DNA of 64,000 nucleotides from Holacanthus passer (lineage: Eukaryota > Chordata > Actinopteri > Pomacanthidae), in contig JAFREQ010000042.1 in assembly GCA_025331565.1 (NCBI GenBank), positions 186,001 to 250,000 of the forward strand. Reading direction: 5' to 3'. Below the pieces are notes generated by a model. That model did no database searches. It was not told the DNA's origin and saw only the letters and a list, made by a program, of their open reading frames with translations. Positions within the stretch are counted from its first letter, which is position 1. The number at the start of each line of letters is the position of its first letter. Positions 57,230-64,000 of this stretch are shown here, piece after piece. The position numbers and the translations under genes are program-made.

Positions 57230-59480
57230 TGTGTCTGTGGTGTTCTGGGTAATGTAATCTGTTCTCTGAAGCTCTGACCTCGCACACGAGCTTCAAACCA
57301 AACTACATGCAGTAATTCTTATTTTCATTATTTTCTCATTTGAAAACATCTAATGTGTTAAACATCAGGAGTAATTAAGCATCTCGTTAGTGAGATGCTT
57401 GTTCTTCCTTAATACGGCAACAGTACATCAACAGGAGGTGGACTGCAGTCATGTTTCGTTAAAGACACATTTTCACAAATCAAATTTCAAAACAAAAGAA
57501 ATCTGAAGATTCAGAGTGGAAAATATAATGATGATGGACCTACTTTCCTTGCTCCTGATTGGCTACTCACTCATGAATCCTGTTTTATTGGCTGTTTTTA
57601 TACCTGTTGACTTTATTATGTCAACTCCATAATTAATATCTTCAGTAAAGTCACATTCAAATGTTTAAAAATAATTGAATATGTGAATTCAAAATGTTGA
57701 ATAATAATTTCTTAGTCTTGCTGACTGAAGCTCTGTGGTGCCCTCTAATGGCCAGTGGTTGATATTGCTAATCAGCTGCTGTAAGTTAGTACAAACTTAT
57801 TAGTAAATCCATGAAATGTGAACCTGGATCTTAGTGAAGATTTCAGGTCATCTCTAAACAGAATTCAGTTAAAATTTACTCATTTTTGAAATATGAAAAA
57901 AATATGTCAGATATGAGCTGATGGTTCTGACAAAGTGAAAGAGCAGAAAATAATGAGAAACGAGAAACTAACATGATCTGATCTCAGCTCATTTTCATGG
58001 GATATTTCACCTTATTTTTATATTTCAAAAAATCTCGGTTTTGGCCCGTAAAGGAGCTGAATTCCAAACGTGCCATTCAAAACATAAAAAGCTGAACAAA
58101 AACTAAATGAAGTTTAAAAAAAAAAAAAGTACAGAAAAAATGGTTTGTGATCAGAAGAAAGTTACCTTTGTTTGAAATTCTGTAAATGTCATTAAAAGAT
58201 AATGTGACATCTTTAATCAAATCACATAACATCAACGCCCAAATAAATGCATAAATAAAAGCACAGAAACAGGACAAGTGAATGTTACATAGATCAACAG
58301 ATAAAACCTGGAATAAGTAAAGGAAATCAGAACTGATCCAGAAACAGTTTCCCAGCAGCTTCTGAGCTCAAACAATGATGACAAACATTTCATAACCTCC
58401 AAAAAACCTGAGTCAGCAAATCTTCTGCAGGCTGATTCAGTCCATTCAGATCAGGAACAATGTGGAAACTACTGTCTCTTACACAACAAGGAAAAAAGGA
58501 AGAGATGTTTCAATGGAAAGTTTTCATCTCCTTAATTTTTTTCTTCTAGTAGAAATCTTGATATTTAAAGTCACCTTACTGTTTTTCTCCATTAATAACC
58601 ACCTTCATTCATTTGAAGGGTTTTAGCTTTAACTGAGGAGAAATTAAATGAACTGAGTGTCAGAAGTTTAAATCACAGAATTAAATTAACACATGAAAGT
58701 TTGTCTCAAAAGTTCAAAACTGAAACACATGAAACTCACCTGTATCACAGCTCACCTGTCTGAACTCATCTGGTCAGTTCACCTCAATGTTGAGAATTCC
58801 TGAAGTCAGAGAAATAATCTGAACTGAACGTTTAAAGCTTTTGACCATATCTCACAGTCTTCCTCTGCAGCAGCAGGAAATGAACTCTCTGAAATCTCTT
58901 CTGACTTTTCTGCTGATGCACAGGTTTTCCAGGATTTCTTAAAATAGGAAACATGATGACACGCAGGAAGTAGAGCTGAATAATGGACCAGACACACCTG
59001 AACACACACACACTTGAACACACACACACACTTGAACACACACCTGAACACACACACACACACACACCTCAACACACACCTGAACACACACCTCAACACA
59101 CACTTGAACACACACAGTCAGAGGACATGACTTGCTGCAAGATTAAACTCATGTGATCTTCAGACGGTTTTTCTAAGTTTGTTCATAATTTTCCTAACGA
59201 TTATTGGTCCGGTCAATTAAAACACTTTCTTTATTTTCTGTTTATATTTTTTGTCTGTTTTCACATCAAAGAGTCTGAACTCTTCTTCTTCTTCTTCTTC
59301 AGCGGCAGCAGCCGAACGTCCTAACGAAGGTGGGTGGTGACGTGTTGCACCGCTGCAGGTGATCTGCGCAGCTCCTCTGCGCACCGCGCGGGTCTCACGG
59401 TGCGCTGTGACGCAACAGGTTTTGTCGGGCTTCGTCACTTCGGGATTTATCGGTATGACTCGGCCCGTCGGTGTCCGTCA
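57230..59480. other. psmd3-csf3 intergenic region
   Basis: AT-rich, no gene seen. A compound CA-rich repeat with ACACACCTGAACACAC units spans about 58995-59117. A CTT triplet run lies at 59281-59300. Confidence 0.55.
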
Positions 59481-59482
59481 GT

Positions 59483-59510
59483 GGAAAACCCCGCAGGAGG
59501 CGGATAAAAG
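59483..59510 (+). promoter_or_regulatory. csf3: csf3 proximal promoter elements
   Basis: GGAAAACCCC (59483-59492), a kB/CK-1-like site, lies 10 bp before a TATA-like GGATAAAAG (59502-59510), about 95 bp upstream of the ATG. NF-kB/CK-1 control of G-CSF is known in mammals; here the sites are inferred from sequence. Confidence 0.45.
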
Positions 59511-59603
59511 TTCCAAAGTGCTGCAAATGGAAGCTGAGGGACAGTTTACGGAGCCGAGCGGCGGACAGACACAGACACCGACACCGAGACACAGACAGCC
59601 GCC

Positions 59604-62584
59604 ATGACAGACAGCAACTCATTGATCGGTAAGAAGCAACTTTACTACTCAATCAGCTGAAACATGAATGGAGTCTGGCGGAGGAGCCCAGACCTGCTCA
59701 CCTGTATGGAAGCCTGTCAGTGCCGGCTTCGGTCTGTATGGAGGGTTGTTTGTGCCAAAACTGTCCAGAGCAGAACTCTCAGTTCAGAGCTGGAACAATC
59801 TGTCAATCAATCTGTCAATCAATCTGTCAATCAATCAGACAATCAATCAGTCTACCAGTTGTCAGTTATTGACAGATTGATTGATTGTTAGTTAGACAGT
59901 TGATTCAGTTGATTTTTAGCCGCATTAGCAGTTTTACAGATGTTGATGTCTGGAGAAACATCTGCTGTTTTAAACCTGCAGAGCTGATAATTAGCTAATG
60001 TTAGCATGCTAACAGGCTAAACATTATAACTAACTAGAAGGATAGCCAGAGAGCTCAGAGCGCCACCAACAGTCCACTCTGCTGGGATAAATCTGCACAA
60101 CCACAATATTTATCTGGATCTATTAGAGGTTCACATTTGGATGTGAGGAAGAAAATCATTAGTTCTTTATTGTTTCCATATTCAGACCTCGGTTTGAGAA
60201 CAAAGTCTTTATGTCCCTCTGAGATCTCTGTAACTTCCTGTCTGACTGCATGTGGACGATAAATCTATTTTACATGGATCTGATTTCTTAACTTAAAGTT
60301 ACATTTTGATTAAATAATTAATTAATTAACCAATTAACTAATTAATTAACATTAATTCATAACATTTGTAAAGTCATTAGTTACTATAAAACTAAATAAG
60401 AGCTAAACAGCTCTTAAGACTTTATAATAAAAAAAAAGAGGATAAAAATAATAAAATCTTGCCAGCTTCAAATTTTGTAGTTTTGTTTATTTTGCTGCAC
60501 TCGATACTGAACATTTTTCGGAGCAGTATTTACCCTCCGTACACTGAGCTATTGGTAAATAAACACCCTGTGTCTCCCTTCAGTCGCCGCCCTGCTGCAC
60601 TGCTTCCTGTTTGCAGTTATGGTCCAATCAGCTCCTGTCAGTTCGTCCGACCCTCCGCCAGCGTTCAGAGAGGCGGCAGAGCGAGCGAAGAAGCTGGTGG
60701 AGAAAATCCTGAGAGACATCCCCGCCGTGCACGCCGCCACCGTCAACACCGAGGTGAACCAGAGATCTGATTCGCTGCTTTAGCTCGTCTCCTATTGGCT
60801 GTTCTTCTTCTTCTTCATGTTAATAACTTCATCCTGTTGTCCTCAGGGTTTGAGCCTCGATTCCTCCGCCCAGACAACAAACCTGCAGATGATGGTGACA
60901 TCACTGGGCATCCCCGCTGCCCCCGTCCTCAAACCGCCGTCCGAACACTTCACGCTGGTCAGTCTGCAGTCGGTGGTGTTGTGGGGGGACTGAGGGCGTC
61001 TTTAGGTTCTTTAGGAGGATTCGTTGTTCCTGAAGTTGGAGTAACTACAGGGTTCATTCGATCCTTGAGGAGGATCTAGTGGATCCTAATAAACCCTGCG
61101 ATTAGTCGATTAGTTTGTTGTGTATTTGAAATGTTTTTGATTGACCTCTCACCTGTTTATTGTTACCTGTCAGTACAAATCTCTTGTGTGTCGCCCCCCG
61201 CAGGACATCGTTGTGAGTCGTATGTCAGTGGGCAGCCAGCTGTACCAGGGGCTGCTGGGAGTTTTGTCTGACAAACTGAGCGGCCTGAGCGACCTGAGAG
61301 CCGACCTCCGAGACCTGCTGACCCACATCAACAAGGTAAGACAAACGCCTGACGTGACATCACAACACTGAAACACCAACCAGACAGTTTTTGATGTTCA
61401 GAGATTTTAATGTGTGTGTGTCTCATTTTTCTCCTCAGTGATAATCACAGACTCAATGAGCTCCTGTTTCTCTGTGAACTGGCTGCTCCCACTTCAATCC
61501 TCTTCTTCTGCTTTAAACTGGATCTCTGAGATTTTTCCTTGTGTTTCATCAGCTCAGAGTCACATTTGACTTTTCTGTGAAAATGAAGTCAAACATGTTG
61601 ATGCTAATCTGATAGATGTAAACAGCAACATAAAAAACTAGAGCCGTTAATGGTTAGCAGCTCTGTTAGCAGCCCCTGTTAGCGGCCCCTGTTAGCAGCT
61701 CTGTTAGCAGCCCCTGTTAGGGGCCCCTGTTAGCAGCTCTGTTAGCAGCCCCTGTTAGCGGCCCCTGTTAGCAGCTCTGTTAGCAGCCCCTGTTAGGGGC
61801 CCCTGTTAGCAGCCCCTGTTAGCAGCTCTGTTAGCAGCCCCTGTTAGCAGCTCTGTTAGCAGCCCCTGTTAGCAGCTCTGTTAGCAGCCCTGTTAGCAGC
61901 TCTGTTAGCAGCTCTGTTAGCAGCCCCTGTTAGCAGCCCCTGTTAGGGGCCCCTGTTAGCCCCTGTTAGCAGCCCCTGTTAGCAGCTCTGTTAGCAGCCC
62001 CTGTTAGCAGCCCCTGTTAGCAGCTCTGTTAGCAGCCCCTGTTAGCGGCCCCTGTTAGCAGCTCTGTTAGCGGCCCCTGTTAGCAGCTCTGTTAGCAGCC
62101 CCTGTTAGCAGCCCTGTTAGCAGCTCTGTTAGCAGCTCTGTTAGCAGCCCCTGTTAGCGGCCCCTGTTGGCAGCTCTGTTAGCAGCCCCTGTTAGCGGCC
62201 CCTGTTAGCAGCCCCTGTTAGCGGCCCCTGAGCACTGTTACTGAGGAGCTCAGTGAAGTTTCACCTCCTCCTGATGTTTGTCCTGTCTGAATGGAGTTTT
62301 TCTTCACTTCCTGTATTCTAGTGATCTGCACTATGATTGGCTGCTGCCCTGCTAACAGCTGTTGCTGTGTTTCTGTGTTGTAGATGAAGGAGGTGGCTCA
62401 GCTCGGCGGTGACGTGGTGGATCAGAACCTCGGTCTGGGCCTGGCCGCTCATCTCCAGGGTACCTACGAGGTCCAGGTGGCGCTCCACCTGACGCTGACG
62501 CAGCTGCGCTCCTTCTGTCACGACCTGATCCGCAGCCTGAGAGCCGTCGCCACCTACAGGCCCCGATCCGCAGGTGCAAGCTAA
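59604..62584 (+). CDS. csf3: Granulocyte colony-stimulating factor (G-CSF)
   Basis: Secreted four-helix cytokine that drives neutrophil production through CSF3R. Five exons: 59604-59628, 60584-60753, 60847-60957, 61204-61335 and 62384-62584, totalling 639 nt, 212 residues plus stop, with consistent phases. This is the standard five-exon G-CSF structure. Signal peptide residues about 1-25 (LIVAALLHCFLFAVMVQSA). Helix A: FREAAERAKKLVEKILRDIP. The AB loop contains LGIPAAPVLKPPSEHFTL. Helices B and C: SRMSVGSQLYQGLLGVLSDK and QNLGLGLAAHL. Helix D: LHLTLTQLRSFCHDLIRSLR. Only one cysteine (in helix D) remains in the mature protein, so neither mammalian disulphide can form. Position next to psmd3 matches mammalian synteny and supports the name. 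Confidence 0.9.
61654..62232. repeat. GTTAGCAGC minisatellite in csf3 intron 4
   Basis: About 45 tandem units of 12-13 bp: GTTAGCAGCTCT, GTTAGCAGCCCCT, GTTAGCGGCCCCT and a rarer GTTAGGGGCCCCT form. The last contains the 10-bp palindrome AGGGGCCCCT. Fills most of the intron and stops 150 bp before exon 5. Confidence 0.93.
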
Positions 62585-62957
62585 TCCTTGCAAACCTGGG
62601 ACGACACTACGCTGCATTCAGGGACACACAGGAAGCATCGTCATGACTTGGATGGATAAAACACACAGCTGAGGAGTCCAAAGGTCATGACCTCATGCAG
62701 GAACCAGTGACCCTGATGAGGACGGATCACCTGTGTCCACCTGCAGTGCCTCATGGGAGATATTTTATTGATGGTTCAGATGCAGTGTACGTCAGCTGAG
62801 ATGAGTCACTAGAAAAAAACATCAGGTGTTTTCATCATTATTACGTCAACGTTTCTTCAGAGTTTGGTAGAATTGATGCAACAAAAAAATGCAAACAATT
62901 CACATATTTAAATTTATATTTTCAGCAGTAACACAAGACATTCAGGTTACGAAGAGA

Positions 62958-63785
62958 AATAAATCCTGAGTGTTGTGATAAATTTAAACTTTTTTTTGAA
63001 GAGAAAACCATTTAGAAACAAGCTGAGCTGAACAGGTGGAAACACACACAACATTTTCTGTGTAAACAGTTGATTCCTTCAGTCTTTACTGCAGAACAAA
63101 AGTCCAGATGTTATAACAGTAATTTATCAGGACGTCAGCAGCTCCATAAATAAGAAAATGAGAGAATGAGAAACCTAATAATTAAAGATGTGGACAGCAT
63201 CAATCCTGTTCATCTGGTCAGTGAAACTTCAGACAGCTCAGAGTGAAACTTTTCCCACAGAGAATCTTTGGTGACTTTGTTCTGAGGATTTATTTCTGTA
63301 TTTATTTATTCTGACGTATTTATGGGGACTTTTTGTGAGACCAAGATTCAGAGATTCTAGCAGCACGACCTGAAACCTGACGTTTCATTGTGGCAGGATC
63401 AGTGTTTCCTCTGAGCTTCTTCTCTCATCCGATTGGCCGATGTGATGCGGAACAATCCCAGAATGCTTTGTGCGTGGAGTTTGTTTTGTTGTCTTATCAG
63501 CGGGAGGATCGAAGACAACAATCAGCAGGAATGTGAACGAGCTGAAGAAGCTTCCACGACTGAAACCTGCAGGTCTGAACCCGTTCAGCACCTGAAACCT
63601 GTCGCAGAGCTGAAGCTGCTTTCACTTCACGTCAACATGACAGAGAAACTTCTCTTTATATCGATTTTTATTTATATGAGACGCTTGGATGAAAACACAA
63701 CATGTTTATATTTATCTGCAGTTATTTATGATGTTTTTATTTATTATTGATATTTATTCGTTATTTATGGTGAAATATTTTTTAT
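62958..63785 (+). promoter_or_regulatory. csf3: csf3 3' region: poly(A) signal and AU-rich elements
   Basis: AATAAA at 62958-62963 is one possible 3' end. ATTTA pentamers occur at 63300-63310 and densely at 63667-63785 (ATTTATTATTGATATTTATT and neighbours). If the long 3'UTR is used, these would be destabilising AREs like those of mammalian CSF3. Which poly(A) site is used cannot be seen. Confidence 0.5.
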
Positions 63786-63925
63786 TTGTCTTTTGACTGT
63801 TTGTTTTTTATGTCTGAATGATTTGAGTTGTAAAGGGAGAGAGACAGAGAGAGAGAGAGCCACTGAGTCACAGGAACTGAAAAATTTCTCTAGTTGAGCA
63901 ACGAGGGTGAGGATGTCAAAGCAGT

Positions 63926-63993
63926 GATGACATTAGAGCACTGATGACATCAGAGCACTGATGATGTCAGAGCACTGATGATGTCAGAGCAGG
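63926..63993. repeat. Four 17-bp tandem units with CRE/AP-1-like cores
   Basis: GATGACATTAGAGCACT, GATGACATCAGAGCACT, GATGATGTCAGAGCACT and GATGATGTCAGAGCAGG. Units 2-4 contain TGACATCA or TGATGTCA, one base from the CRE TGACGTCA. Near the window edge. Confidence 0.8.
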
Positions 63994-64000
63994 TCTCCGA

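Overview
This window is vertebrate nuclear DNA, almost certainly from a ray-finned (teleost, probably percomorph) fish. The evidence is short exons with GT-AG introns, a teleost type I interferon with four phase-0 introns, fish SINE/LINE/Tc1 debris, and a gene set that maps to human chromosome 17q (ITGA3, RDM1, WNK4, PSMD3, CSF3). There are no prokaryotic operons, CRISPR arrays or convincing RNA genes.

Layout. (1) 610-3381, plus strand: the 3' end of an integrin alpha-3 gene, with two alternative last exons (A-type and B-type cytoplasmic tails). (2) 4902-12570, minus strand: rdm1 (RAD52 motif protein 1), seven coding exons whose lengths sum to an exact reading frame; its introns carry LINE pieces, a small inverted-repeat element and a double palindrome. 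(3) 13977-15964, plus strand: a complete five-exon type I interferon, head-to-head with rdm1. The ~1.4 kb between them holds ISRE/IRF-like and NF-kB-like motifs, and the 3'UTR has an AU-rich element. (4) 16.1-20.7 kb: no gene seen; a ~1.05 kb, 16-bp-unit minisatellite. (5) 20726-22231, plus strand: a secreted 501-residue protein on one coding exon with a C-terminal EGF-like module, resembling fish rapunzel / SE-cephalotoxin-like proteins. (6) 26273-41399, minus strand: a WNK kinase, best called wnk4, with 21 coding exons recognised. One exon is a hexapeptide minisatellite with a frame-breaking 20-bp unit. (7) 41.5-46.1 kb: intergenic, with a tRNA-type SINE and a LINE fragment. (8) 46131-57024, plus strand: psmd3 (26S proteasome subunit Rpn3), 12 exons giving 519 residues; its introns are full of simple repeats and DNA transposons, including a broken Tc1 element. 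(9) 59604-62584, plus strand: csf3 (G-CSF), five exons, 212 residues, with a minisatellite in intron 4 and an ARE-rich downstream region.

The genes are independent units rather than a pathway. Two immune cytokines (interferon and G-CSF) lie within 50 kb of each other, and PSMD3-CSF3 adjacency is conserved with mammals. Exon borders were read by eye from splice consensus and checked by reading-frame arithmetic; gene names rest on remembered family motifs, not on a database search.
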